From assembly GCF_000235365.1 (NCBI RefSeq), contig NC_016450.1, forward strand, positions 682,001 through 746,000: 64,000 nt of DNA, given 5' to 3'. This document shows positions 1 to 9,421 of this stretch, one piece after another (positions within the stretch are counted from its first letter, which is position 1; every line of letters starts with the position of its first letter). This stretch comes from Eremothecium cymbalariae DBVPG#7215. Lineage: Eukaryota; Ascomycota; Saccharomycetes; Saccharomycetales; Saccharomycetaceae. Below the pieces are notes generated by a model. It searched no databases and was not told the origin of the DNA. It saw nothing but the letters and a program-made list of their open reading frames with translations. Made by a program: the position numbers and the translations under genes.

Positions 1-363
1 GAAACAAGTAGAAAACCTGACGAACTTTATGACATGGTAGAAAGAATTGTTGGAACACATGCCAGAAAGCTTGAAATATTTGGAAGAGATCATAATGTAA
101 GGCCAGGATGGTTCACTATCGGAAACCAACTAACAGGAACATGCATTCATGAATTAGACGTTAAAAGGAAATACGAAAAATTCACTGCTAAGACCAGACA
201 TAAATCAGAAAGACAAAGCATAGAATTCCTAAATGATACGCCTAAACGCCATATTAATACTAAACCCTTTTATATTAAACAACAGCAACATTCCCAGGGC
301 TTATCTATCTCTACAGCGCCATACTTGCCTAACAGTTATAACCAATACAGTTTGGTCTCATGA
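1..363 (+). CDS. IME4: IME4, mRNA N6-adenosine methyltransferase (C-terminal part)
   Basis: This is the C-terminal end of an MT-A70 family RNA methyltransferase; the gene starts left of the window and base 1 is in frame. IME4 is the catalytic subunit of the yeast m6A writer and is needed for meiotic entry. The piece opens with [20 protein letters not shown] and continues with [14 protein letters not shown] and FTIGNQL, a signature I recognise from the end of the MT-A70 fold. The catalytic DPPW region is outside the window. The last ~60 residues are a variable polar tail with a QQQ run. Family identity is very likely; the remaining gene structure cannot be judged from here. Confidence 0.93.
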   Translation, partial: ETSRKPDELYDMVERIVGTHARKLEIFGRDHNVRPGWFTIGNQLTGTCIHELDVKRKYEKFTAKTRHKSERQSIEFLNDTPKRHINTKPFYIKQQQHSQGLSISTAPYLPNSYNQYSLVS

Positions 364-1122
364 ACCAGATAAACAAATATTTGTTGCTGAATATACCAAT
401 TTGCTTCTCTAATCACTGTGGTGAGGGGGGGGGGGGGGGTTGATTACGTTTATTCTTCCTGACATAGCACTTGAGTTTATTCCCCACACCTCCCCCACCT
501 TCTTGACACTAAAGTTTTTGAAAAAGAAACTATGTCAAAAATTGCATCAAAATAAAGGCTATGATTGTAACCGACAAAAACTAAATACGCAGGTTTAATG
601 GCATATTGAGAGACATAATAGGCATTACTTGACAGGAAATGTTAGAATAATAATTTATAATGGGTGATGCGAGAGAACCGTCCACCGGGACACTTTACTA
701 GAACTCTAATAGCTATTAGTGATTTCCCATGCACTATTTTTAAATTGTGGTTTATGAGATGACAATAATTTACCCGATATATTGATTTTAGTATGCTTAT
801 TATTCGGTATATAACTAGCTAGAATTTTAAATAGTTACATTTACTTCCCTTGCAATTCTATTAAATGGCATAACCTGTAGTTTAATGAATCTTTTGGCTT
901 ATAATTGCAGCATAGGCTACTAGTTTGTCCAATTTGGCACGTATTATGCAAGTTAGATGGGATTCTTTATGCAAATGTGACCCTGTTTTTGCAGTTACAC
1001 GTCTGAACCAAAAAAAGACTTGATTGATTGAAGGATGCTTAATGTTGAATATTGCATTATAAGCGATGATAAAAAATAACTACTAACTATCCTAAACACA
1101 TCAGTGGAGTAATATCATTCAA
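364..1122. other. intergenic region between IME4 and RRG1
   Basis: This 0.76-kb stretch holds no credible reading frame. It contains a 15-base run of G just after IME4 and, at its right end, a perfect TACTAAC followed by a CAG close to the RRG1 start. In S. cerevisiae the region 3' of IME4 drives a regulatory antisense RNA; I see no a1-alpha2 site here that would support the same arrangement. Confidence 0.6.
425..439 (+). repeat. poly(G) run, 15 bases
   Basis: Fifteen uninterrupted G residues lie about 60 bases downstream of the IME4 stop codon, on the IME4 sense strand. Such a run is rare in AT-rich yeast DNA. It would be length-variable and could fold as a G-rich structure in the 3' untranslated RNA. 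Its exact length in the assembly may be unreliable. Confidence 0.9.
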
Positions 1123-2226
1123 ATGGTCAAACACTTTAGTGAATTAAGGGCCCATATTCATCATGTTAGAAGTTGGTATAGGTACACATTGCGTAATATT
1201 AACCACGGTCCAATTTTTAGTCAAGCCAAGAAAGAAATTCGTGATGTAGTACGATCAACTATACATAAACATCGCGGATCTAAATCAAGTTGGAAAGTTT
1301 ATTCACTTCTTCAAGATATTAGGATACTAAATGAACACATAAGACAGTTGAATTTACCGGGTATATCTTTGTTGCTGCATAAGCATCGAGCTGTTAAGGA
1401 AAAGAAGAACATTGAACTCTTAGATGTGTCAAGAGAAGTCATTTTCCAATCAAATACAAACAAAAATAGAGACCCATTACGCAGCTTTCTGTATTCTGAA
1501 AGGAAGAAAATGGCATTACCTAATGACATTCCAGAGGAATATATCGAAAAGTTAATCGAACCCCTTGTAAAACATCAACGAGGTATTAATGCCTTCCATA
1601 AAGTACAACTGTCATTATCCAAGGGCCCCCCTAAAACTTACTTAAGTTACACAATGACTGGACCTGGTAAACTTTGGTTCGTTAGATCCGCTGTAAATAG
1701 ACGTAAGAAGCAGTCTAAAGCTCTTGGGACTTATATTCGGTTTTGTCGTTTTACTGCTCAAAAGAATTTGGACGCACTGAGAAAATTAGAAAAGGATCTT
1801 CAATGGGCTTTGCAGGAATATGCCTGGGAGGATTACCTTAAAACCGGTAATCTAGTTCATAAAAACCAAGACTTGATTATCTCCTATATTATGGACAGAA
1901 AGAGCTCTAAAACTACAGGCTCAAATCAGATGGAGAGTTTATCTCCTGAAATGGTTAGTTGGCTGGAGCCTATTAAACACTCAATAAACTATTTGCATAC
2001 TAAAAAAATAAAGCTCATAAAGATTCTAAAACTTAATAAGGATAAACTACTATTTGGTGGACAGTTCGGATATTATGATATGCAGAGTCAGGCCGCTTAC
2101 CAACGCAGGTTGAGGAGATATAAAAATATGCTAGGAGAGATGCGTTCTGTCAACCCATATTCAGAATCACACAACATTTGGAGCCTTTTAAAGAAATGGA
2201 ACATGATAGATACAGGAAAGAGATAG
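1123..2226 (+). CDS. RRG1: RRG1-like mitochondrial genome maintenance protein
   Basis: A 367-residue protein matching S. cerevisiae Rrg1 (YDR065W), a protein needed for mitochondrial genome maintenance and vacuolar acidification whose biochemical role is not known. The N-terminus aligns from the first Met (MVKHF...YRYTLRN), which supports this start. The best block is around residues 165-205, KGPPKTYLSYTMTGP followed by LWFVRSAVNR and KKQSKALGTYIR. The protein is very basic. It converges on the RTR gene with only 44 bases between the stop codons. RRG1 next to RTR is also the arrangement on S. cerevisiae chromosome IV (YDR065W-YDR066C), which independently supports the call. Confidence 0.88.
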   Translation: MVKHFSELRAHIHHVRSWYRYTLRNINHGPIFSQAKKEIRDVVRSTIHKHRGSKSSWKVYSLLQDIRILNEHIRQLNLPGISLLLHKHRAVKEKKNIELLDVSREVIFQSNTNKNRDPLRSFLYSERKKMALPNDIPEEYIEKLIEPLVKHQRGINAFHKVQLSLSKGPPKTYLSYTMTGPGKLWFVRSAVNRRKKQSKALGTYIRFCRFTAQKNLDALRKLEKDLQWALQEYAWEDYLKTGNLVHKNQDLIISYIMDRKSSKTTGSNQMESLSPEMVSWLEPIKHSINYLHTKKIKLIKILKLNKDKLLFGGQFGYYDMQSQAAYQRRLRRYKNMLGEMRSVNPYSESHNIWSLLKKWNMIDTGKR

Positions 2227-2270
2227 TAATTTAATATATAATAAGGTTTACCTTTATAATATCTTGCACT

Positions 2271-2909
2271 TTATTCTTTCATGCCATCGCCTAGAATATT
2301 CGAATTTTCATTCTCAACTATCTTAACTTCACTTAACCAGTCACTTAAGTCCTTTTGTAACTCATCCTTCGAATCTACAGGACCCCCAGTAAGGTCCAAA
2401 GAGTTCATGCCTTTAACAACCTCTTTCAGATCTTTTTCTCGTACCATCACCTCTTCCAGAAGCATAACTTCTGTCATTTCCTGATAGTCATCTAAATGCA
2501 CACCTACACGTGAAAACAAGGGTTCATCTGATAGCTGCACTTGGTAAAATTGAGAACATCTGAAATGGAACTTACCGCAGAAACTCGTTAGATACTTATA
2601 TGGGTTATTCTGTCTCAGGAAATTCGATACTTTTCTATTCTCGTATAGATCTCGAATTCGGCCTTGGCTTTGAGTACATAGAGGATATCCACATTTCTTG
2701 TTTAAATTCCTTTCATCTATCAGATCAGCATACGTGGTCTTAGTAAGAATTCGACTCACAAACTTTAAAGTTGCTGTGTCGCTGCATTCTGTTTGAGATA
2801 GTAACCCCAAGAGTTCAACTGATAGAAAATCTGTTTCTTTTAAGCTTAGTTGCCGATGCTTCTGATAGGGCTCTAACACCTGTTGCTTAATATCCTCGAT
2901 AGTAGCCAT
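2271..2909 (-). CDS. RTR1: RTR1/RTR2 RNA polymerase II CTD phosphatase
   Basis: A 212-residue protein of the Rtr1/RPAP2 family, which dephosphorylates the C-terminal domain of RNA polymerase II in the transition to elongation. The zinc-binding set is visible as C73-x4-C78 (NKKCGYPLC) and C111-x3-H115 (FCGKFHFRC), the pattern expected for the family. The helical C-terminal half ends in a polar tail. This single gene sits between RRG1 (neighbour of RTR2) and EMP65 (neighbour of RTR1), so it represents the pre-duplication ancestor of both S. cerevisiae paralogues; the symbol RTR1 is a convention. It is divergent from EMP65 across 215 bases. Confidence 0.92.
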   Translation of the reverse strand: MATIEDIKQQVLEPYQKHRQLSLKETDFLSVELLGLLSQTECSDTATLKFVSRILTKTTYADLIDERNLNKKCGYPLCTQSQGRIRDLYENRKVSNFLRQNNPYKYLTSFCGKFHFRCSQFYQVQLSDEPLFSRVGVHLDDYQEMTEVMLLEEVMVREKDLKEVVKGMNSLDLTGGPVDSKDELQKDLSDWLSEVKIVENENSNILGDGMKE

Positions 2910-3124
2910 TACCTACTATCGCCTATATATGCCCCTTCTTTGTGTCTTAGTTGCTCTGTCTAAACATTTGGTTGAATCCTTGTAATGCTTCCAGGGAGGT
3001 GATGCAAAGGTTTCGTTTTCACTGTAGGGCTATCATTACACTAAATATAATTTAGGCTAATGATACAAACTACTTACTGCAGTAACCTGCATATATAAAG
3101 CCACAGTAACAACCTGTGTCCAGG

Positions 3125-4621
3125 ATGCCCAAGAAGCAATGCCAAGTACAAACTAAACCACAGGTGAAGTCGAAGAGGGGACCTGTGAATAAATTCAGGA
3201 ATTTTTTAATCAATGAGATAGGCCCATTAACTTCAAGGTCAATTTCTGATACTTTGCTTGAAGAAAATGAAGCAGGTATTGAGAACGACCTAGAGCTGAT
3301 CATCAATATGGTAAAGCTCCCGATAAAGTTAGAGAAGTTCTTTTTATTTTCGCTTCTTGCCTCTTTGGACTGCTTCATGTACTACTTCACCATTGTTCCC
3401 CTAAGGTTAGTTCATGGATTAACTAAGAGAGATAGATACCAAAAGGTTATTAAAGAGGTTAAGATGCTTTCCCTGATACTTGTCTCAAGTTTTGTTTTAT
3501 TGCATTTGGATACTTCGAGAGTATATCATAAGATCAAAGGGCAGAGTGCAGTCAAGTTGTATATGATGTTCCAAGTATTGGAAATGTGTGACAAAATGCT
3601 ATCAAGTTTTGGGCAAAACTTGTTTTCTACTGTAATTATATCTAAAACCACCAGAAAGCACACTATTAGGGAAATTTGTTTATTTGTGGCAACTTTAGGC
3701 TATCTAATTGCACACGTTTTTATTTTAATTTACCAGACCATAGCTTTGAATGTTGCTGTTAATTCTTACTCCAATTCTCTTCTAACGCTTATTTTATCGA
3801 TGCAGTTTGCAGAGTTAAAAGCATCTGTGTTTAAGAGATTTGATAAAGAGGGTTTGTTTCAGTTAGCCATTGCAGACATTGTTGAACGGTTTCAATTATT
3901 GACGTTTTTGACGATTATTGCATTGAGAAATATTGTTGCTACTGGTAAATCTATCTCACATATTATTCCGAACTCCTGGAGGTTACCCTCTACGTCTTCC
4001 ATTATTACTGGGGTTCTTTACGGGCCTGTTGTTACTGTTATTGGGAGCGAGATATTAGTGGATTGGATAAAACATGGGTATGTGACAAAGTTTAATTGCA
4101 TAAGACCACACCTGTATGATAGATTTTTACAAATATTATACCATGATCACCAAAATAATCTAAGAGAGTTTCAATTGAGGATTGGACTACCAATACCTGC
4201 CCTTGTTGTTCTTTTTATTGTTCTTGTAAGCCCTACTATTTCACAAGGTCTAATTTCGGCTAGCACGTCCAGCATGAATACTGTTGCAATACTTGTACTT
4301 GGTTTCCTCTGTCTAGTTTTGGCAAAATTCATATTGCAGGCAATATTGCTAAAATGGGTTAAAGCATCTCAACCTTTGTACCAGCTTAACACTGATATTT
4401 ATGTGCCAGGTAGTTTATCGTCTGGTATAGGCAAAGTTGACGAGCAAATGCGTTCAACAATGCACTCTAAAAGGTTCTCACCTTCATCTTCAGAGTCCAC
4501 CGAAGAAGTCAAAAAGGCCCCTCCAAATCCAAGTGAATTGAGATTAAAAAAAGATGTAAAGCATCCACATTCACTAGAATCAGTCGGACGTTTCAAAATG
4601 GTTTCCAAAAGAATTTGGTAA
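3125..4621 (+). CDS. EMP65: EMP65, ER membrane protein of the TAPT1 family
   Basis: A 498-residue multi-spanning membrane protein corresponding to Emp65 (YER140W), partner of the SUN-like protein Slp1 in an ER complex that protects soluble proteins from degradation. Family motifs are visible as LDCFMYYFTIVPLRL (about residues 80-94) and KLYMMFQVLEMCDKMLSSFG. Further hydrophobic stretches follow around residues 190-220 and 355-415, and the C-terminus is polar and Ser-rich. The start chosen is the ATG at 3125; an in-frame GTG at 3116 is not needed. The head-to-head position with the RTR gene matches YER139C-YER140W. Confidence 0.88.
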   Translation: MPKKQCQVQTKPQVKSKRGPVNKFRNFLINEIGPLTSRSISDTLLEENEAGIENDLELIINMVKLPIKLEKFFLFSLLASLDCFMYYFTIVPLRLVHGLTKRDRYQKVIKEVKMLSLILVSSFVLLHLDTSRVYHKIKGQSAVKLYMMFQVLEMCDKMLSSFGQNLFSTVIISKTTRKHTIREICLFVATLGYLIAHVFILIYQTIALNVAVNSYSNSLLTLILSMQFAELKASVFKRFDKEGLFQLAIADIVERFQLLTFLTIIALRNIVATGKSISHIIPNSWRLPSTSSIITGVLYGPVVTVIGSEILVDWIKHGYVTKFNCIRPHLYDRFLQILYHDHQNNLREFQLRIGLPIPALVVLFIVLVSPTISQGLISASTSSMNTVAILVLGFLCLVLAKFILQAILLKWVKASQPLYQLNTDIYVPGSLSSGIGKVDEQMRSTMHSKRFSPSSSESTEEVKKAPPNPSELRLKKDVKHPHSLESVGRFKMVSKRIW

Positions 4622-4852
4622 TTAGTTTTACTATGTAACATTAACTACACCATATTTGATATTTATTTTTACGATAAAGCAAGTAATATATTCAGTTCAT
4701 CGAATCTGTCTGTTAGCCTGTAATTTAATTTTAATGTGCTTTACGATATATATTGCACGCGTACTACGACAACAATAGAATGTTTATATTACGCATCTAC
4801 ATCCTTGAGTATCTTAAAATCAATTTCAAAGAGCTCCAAACAACTTGTCATC

Positions 4853-5929
4853 TCATGATGAACCAGAAGACGGCTTCTTCTGCGATTTGAAAAAGGATTT
4901 AATGTCTTCCTCTTTAACAATCGTTCCTGTTTCGGCGAACGGCCTCAAGAAACTCGATAGTTTAGACTTTATTGCTTGATATGCAATAAGACCATCAATG
5001 GTATTTTGGTGACCAACTGAACGCAAAGCCTGGGATGCAGCTTCATATGATGACACTGGATCTGTATCCTCTGGAGGCTCGTATATAGGGTCATCACGAA
5101 TTAAGAAAGATGCGATATCTGCAAGAAATATCCGCAGCATATCCTCCTTTGGCAATAAACTCTTCAATTTATCCAACGTAGAAGAGTACCGTTCTTTCAG
5201 AAACACTGAATATTCACCATCGTATCTCTTTCTCTTTGCAGAATTGTTATTCTGCTCTAATTTCGCCTCCCGCTCTTTAAGAGATGAACATGGAACCCAC
5301 ATTACAGTATCAGACACAATATCGTCTGCTAAATTGTGACACAACAAACGGGAGAATTGGGAATGGTATTTGGACACACATTTCCAACATATAAATGCTT
5401 CAAACGATTCTAAACTTGGAAACCCACCAAGCTTACTTTCAGATTCTTTAATATTGGGATTATTCGTGCATCCTAATATACAATAATCATGATACCAATC
5501 CTCATTGCACTCCAGTCCTAAAATACATTGTAACATTGTAGAGTTGGTATTAGGATCATATTCTTGACCACAATCACAAAATAAACCCCTAAAATTTTGT
5601 CCATATCGATTTGAATAATCTGGAATATCTGCTGTTTCATTACCTCTCAATCTACATTTCTTGTTATCTGACCTCTGTCTTTCAGTACCACAATCACAAC
5701 TAAATTGCCTCTTATAAAACAATTCAACCAAATTACAATTCGTATGACATTGTATTGAGCACGAATAACAAACGCCAATATCTCCACATGACCGGCATGC
5801 GAATATCGGTTGTCTAATAGAACCCATAGAGTATGTGCATTTTGTGGGATCCCATGGCATCAACTCTCTAGCTTGAACCTCCAATGCCTCTTGCTGCGAG
5901 ATATAATCGCTTGCACTTATTTCACTCAT
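4853..5929 (-). CDS. UBR7/Mlo2-type UBR-box and PHD-finger protein
   Basis: A 358-residue protein with two Cys/His modules. Residues ~31-92 form a UBR box: CTYSMGSIRQPIFACRSCGD, then C54/C57 and CHTNC, LFYKRQFSCDCG. Residues ~118-190 form an atypical PHD finger: FCDCGQEYDP, LECNEDWYHDYC and a closing FICWKC. This order is that of human UBR7 and fission yeast Mlo2. The family is proposed to act in chromatin-linked ubiquitination; no activity can be read from sequence. The C-terminal ~130 residues are helical and polar. I do not know a counterpart in S. cerevisiae, so this looks like a lineage-retained gene. It is divergent from MCM2. Confidence 0.85.
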   Translation of the reverse strand: MSEISASDYISQQEALEVQARELMPWDPTKCTYSMGSIRQPIFACRSCGDIGVCYSCSIQCHTNCNLVELFYKRQFSCDCGTERQRSDNKKCRLRGNETADIPDYSNRYGQNFRGLFCDCGQEYDPNTNSTMLQCILGLECNEDWYHDYCILGCTNNPNIKESESKLGGFPSLESFEAFICWKCVSKYHSQFSRLLCHNLADDIVSDTVMWVPCSSLKEREAKLEQNNNSAKRKRYDGEYSVFLKERYSSTLDKLKSLLPKEDMLRIFLADIASFLIRDDPIYEPPEDTDPVSSYEAASQALRSVGHQNTIDGLIAYQAIKSKLSSFLRPFAETGTIVKEEDIKSFFKSQKKPSSGSS

Positions 5930-6564
5930 TTATGGACCTCCTTCTGCCGAATTAGTTTGTCGTTGAACATTAAACTTTGTTTCAATACTCTAAATTTATC
6001 CAGTGTGAGGTTTGCGAAGATATTGCCGTTTTGAAACTGAAAAAAGTTTAGATAATAAAAGAATTAGAATAACAGTTATGTTGCTATCTAATAGCTCGTC
6101 AACACGCCATAACCGATTGATCTCTCAATTGTAGCTCTATGGTCAGAAGGGGTTTACACTTCTATATAGAAAACTTTACCATATAGTTAGCACGTTACTA
6201 TCTGAAACTTCACGTGACAATTTCAGTATAATGCAGCATTAAACATGCAGTTAAACGCCTAAAGACTAAAAGCTGGTGTCCTACAAGCTAGAAACACAAG
6301 TCTAAATACGGAATTTCTGGCCTTAACTTAAACTTGTAGCTTATAGTAGTTACATAGGTGGTTCTGGCTTATTGCCCTGTTGGGAAATCTTTTAATTAAA
6401 TTATGGAAAAAATCTGATGTCAAGATCAAATACACGAATATTGGTAGATATTTAAGACCCTTTAGAAGGTATTAGCTGATGAAATAGTTGTTGATCTAGG
6501 TGTTTATTGGTAAATAAAGGAGGACTTATTAGTTGAATACAGATTAAGTTTAATTTTGTGAGTT
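5930..6564. promoter_or_regulatory. divergent promoter region, UBR7-like gene / MCM2
   Basis: A 635-base region between two divergent start codons. It contains a CACGTGAC motif at 6211-6218 (Cbf1/Pho4-type E-box) and an Mcm1-type site listed separately. I see no MCB (ACGCGT) here. No gene is visible in it. Confidence 0.55.
6372..6387 (+). promoter_or_regulatory. candidate Mcm1 / early cell cycle box site for MCM2
   Basis: TTGCCCTGTTGGGAAA matches every fixed position of the Mcm1 core consensus TTNCCNNNTNNGGNAA, 177 bases upstream of the MCM2 ATG. In S. cerevisiae MCM genes are switched on at M/G1 through such Mcm1-bound early cell cycle boxes. Binding here is inference. Confidence 0.55.
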
Positions 6565-9237
6565 ATGTCATCGGATGGTGAGACAGGAAACCCAAGAAGA
6601 AGGAGAAGAAGTACAGATGACGGAGATGGCTTGGGTTCTGATTCTGTGCGTGGGGAAGGCTTAGATAACCTACCATCGTCCCCTCAAGCCACAGGTGTAA
6701 TTGTTGGAGGTGAAGTATTGAGGAACACAAGAACTGAGTCGCCTTTAGGTTCGCCTGATGAAATTGACTTTGAGAACCCAGATAATGATGGTGATGAGAA
6801 AATAGAGTTTGAAGAGGACCTTGAAGAGGTGGAGGAAAGGATGAATGAGGTTGATTTAATGGGTGAGGAGATGTATAATGATTACCGTAGTAACAGGGAT
6901 AAGGATTTTTATGAAAGTGAAGGTATGGATGATGATGATCAGCCAGAATTATCTGCAGAGGATCGTAGGAGGATTGATGCTCAATTGAATGAAAGGGATC
7001 GGTTGATTAATAGTAGACAGGCATTCTTGGATGAAGATGGGGATGGAGGAGACGATGTTCAACAGTTGGATTCTATGGGGATGCCTATCCAGAGACGTCG
7101 TAAAAGGCGGCAATACGAGGACGGTGACTACGATGATCTCCTTTCTGATATGGACATTGATCCTCTAATGGAGGAGTTAACTTTAGAATCTCTAAGTGAT
7201 GTGAAAGCGTCCAGTTATTCTGAATGGATTACACAGCATAATGTGGCACGTACCATTGCTCGAGAACTGAAATCTTTTCTTTTAGAGTATACAGATGAAT
7301 TTGGAAAGTCTGTCTACGGTGCAAGAATCAGGACTCTTGGTGAGTTAAACTCTGAATCTTTGGAAGTTAATTATAGGCACCTTTCAGAGTCTAAGGCTGT
7401 TTTAGCCCTTTTCTTGGCCAAATGCCCTGAAGAGATGTTAAAGATTTTTGATACAGTTGCAATGGAAGCAACTCAACTGCATTATCCAGAATATACTCGT
7501 ATACACTCAGAGATACATGTCAGGATCTCTGATTTCCCCACTATACATAATTTACGAGAATTACGTGAAGCTAATTTGAATTCGTTAATACGTGTAACGG
7601 GTGTTGTCACCAGAAGAACAGGTGTTTTTCCACAATTAAAATACGTTAAATTCAACTGCTTGAAATGTGGTTCGATTTTAGGTCCCTACTACCAAGACTC
7701 TAATGAGGAAATTAAAATCACCTTCTGTACTAACTGTAGATCGAAGGGTCCATTCAGGACAAATATGGAAAAAACCCTGTATCGTAACTACCAACGATTA
7801 ACTCTACAAGAGTCTCCAGGAACTGTACCTGCTGGTAGGTTGCCTCGTCATAGAGAGGTTATCTTATTGTGGGATCTAGTTGATACTGCAAAACCTGGTG
7901 AAGAAATAGAAGTTACTGGTGTATATAAAAACACCTATGATGGGAGCTTGAATGCCAGAAGTGGATTTCCGGTTTTTGCAACGGTTATTGAAGCCAATTC
8001 TGTCAAAAGAAGGGAAGGTGGTCTACATGTTGGCGATGGTAATGATGAAGGCCTAGATTCATTTAGTTGGACAGAGGAGGAGGAAAGTTCATTCCGGAAA
8101 ATGTCGCGTGATCGTGGAATTATTGATAAGGTCATCTCATCTATTGCGCCTTCTATATATGGTCATAGAGATATCAAAACTGCAATTGCATGCTCTTTGT
8201 TTGGTGGTGTCCCAAAAAATGTTAATGGAAAACATTCTATTCGTGGTGATATAAATGTTTTATTACTAGGTGATCCTGGTACTGCGAAATCACAGATCTT
8301 AAAATATGTGGAAAAGACGGCCCATCGGGCTGTGTTCGCTACCGGCCAGGGTGCCTCTGCCGTTGGTTTAACTGCTTCTGTTAGAAAAGACCCCATCACC
8401 AAAGAATGGACACTTGAAGGAGGTGCTTTAGTCCTTGCTGATAAAGGTGTCTGTATGATAGATGAGTTTGATAAGATGACTGACCAAGACCGTACCTCCA
8501 TCCATGAAGCTATGGAGCAACAGAGCATATCCATATCAAAAGCTGGTATTGTAACTACATTACAGGCCAGATGTTCCATTATTGCAGCGGCTAACCCTAA
8601 TGGTGGACGTTATAATTCTACACTACCCCTGAGTCAAAATGTGGATTTGACAGAACCCATTTTGTCAAGATTTGATATTTTATGTGTTGTAAGAGATTTA
8701 GTAGATGAGGAAAGTGACGAAAGGTTGGCAACATTTGTCGTTGATTCTCATGTTAGATCGCATCCAGATGCAGATTCTATCCTACAAGAAGATGATGAGA
8801 TGCAATCAGACGATGAGGGCAACGTACAACTATCCTCAAGACAAAAGAGGTTACAGAGACATAGGGAGAAGGAAGGTGAAATTTCTCCAATTCCCCAGGA
8901 AACACTCATGAAATATATCCACTATGCCAGAACCAAGGTAAATCCTAAGCTGCATCAAATGGATATGGATAAAGTTGCCAAAGTATATGCCGATCTAAGG
9001 CGTGAGAGTATTACAACAGGATCATTCCCGATTACTGTACGTCATCTGGAATCTATTTTGAGAATTGCAGAAGCATTTGCCAAGATCAGATTATCCGAAT
9101 TTGTCTCCTCTTGGGACTTGGACCGTGCTATCAAAGTTACCATTGATAGTTTTGTTGGCGCCCAGAAGATTAGTGTACGTCGCCAACTACAAAGATCTTT
9201 CGCTATTTACACCATAGGTAAAAGAGATCAGGTGTAA
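6565..9237 (+). CDS. MCM2: MCM2, replicative helicase subunit
   Basis: An 890-residue MCM protein, subunit of the Mcm2-7 helicase that unwinds DNA at replication forks. The acidic, Ser-rich N-terminal ~200 residues (histone-binding and Cdc7-target region in the family) end at DDLLSDMDIDPLMEELTLES. A C4 zinc finger lies at about 365-391 (CLKCG...FCTNC). The AAA+ core has Walker A GDPGTAKS (~569), Walker B IDEFDKM (~632) and the arginine finger SRFD (~701). Identity to yeast Mcm2 is very high across the ATPase part, and the protein ends in the expected RRQLQRSFAIYTIG. MCM2 and NCL1 converge, as in YBL023C-YBL024W. Confidence 0.98.
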   Translation: MSSDGETGNPRRRRRSTDDGDGLGSDSVRGEGLDNLPSSPQATGVIVGGEVLRNTRTESPLGSPDEIDFENPDNDGDEKIEFEEDLEEVEERMNEVDLMGEEMYNDYRSNRDKDFYESEGMDDDDQPELSAEDRRRIDAQLNERDRLINSRQAFLDEDGDGGDDVQQLDSMGMPIQRRRKRRQYEDGDYDDLLSDMDIDPLMEELTLESLSDVKASSYSEWITQHNVARTIARELKSFLLEYTDEFGKSVYGARIRTLGELNSESLEVNYRHLSESKAVLALFLAKCPEEMLKIFDTVAMEATQLHYPEYTRIHSEIHVRISDFPTIHNLRELREANLNSLIRVTGVVTRRTGVFPQLKYVKFNCLKCGSILGPYYQDSNEEIKITFCTNCRSKGPFRTNMEKTLYRNYQRLTLQESPGTVPAGRLPRHREVILLWDLVDTAKPGEEIEVTGVYKNTYDGSLNARSGFPVFATVIEANSVKRREGGLHVGDGNDEGLDSFSWTEEEESSFRKMSRDRGIIDKVISSIAPSIYGHRDIKTAIACSLFGGVPKNVNGKHSIRGDINVLLLGDPGTAKSQILKYVEKTAHRAVFATGQGASAVGLTASVRKDPITKEWTLEGGALVLADKGVCMIDEFDKMTDQDRTSIHEAMEQQSISISKAGIVTTLQARCSIIAAANPNGGRYNSTLPLSQNVDLTEPILSRFDILCVVRDLVDEESDERLATFVVDSHVRSHPDADSILQEDDEMQSDDEGNVQLSSRQKRLQRHREKEGEISPIPQETLMKYIHYARTKVNPKLHQMDMDKVAKVYADLRRESITTGSFPITVRHLESILRIAEAFAKIRLSEFVSSWDLDRAIKVTIDSFVGAQKISVRRQLQRSFAIYTIGKRDQV

Positions 9238-9421
9238 CACTTAAATAGTATATGCATCACTTCTATTTCGCTTATGGACGACTTGGAAATCTTGCCATAT
9301 GATTACAACCAATGACTGTATATATTACTTGGTGAGATTATGAATATACATACATATATATGTAAATATATATACTAAAAAAAGGGCTCATATACAAGCG
9401 CAGCTAGCTTCCAAAACATTT
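9238..9421. terminator. shared 3' end region of convergent MCM2 and NCL1
   Basis: The 184 bases between the two convergent stop codons are very AT-rich and contain repeated TATATA and TACATA elements, with a short palindrome TACATATATATGTA. Elements of this type are the efficiency signals for yeast mRNA 3'-end formation on both strands. The assignment rests on motif and position only. Confidence 0.5.
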
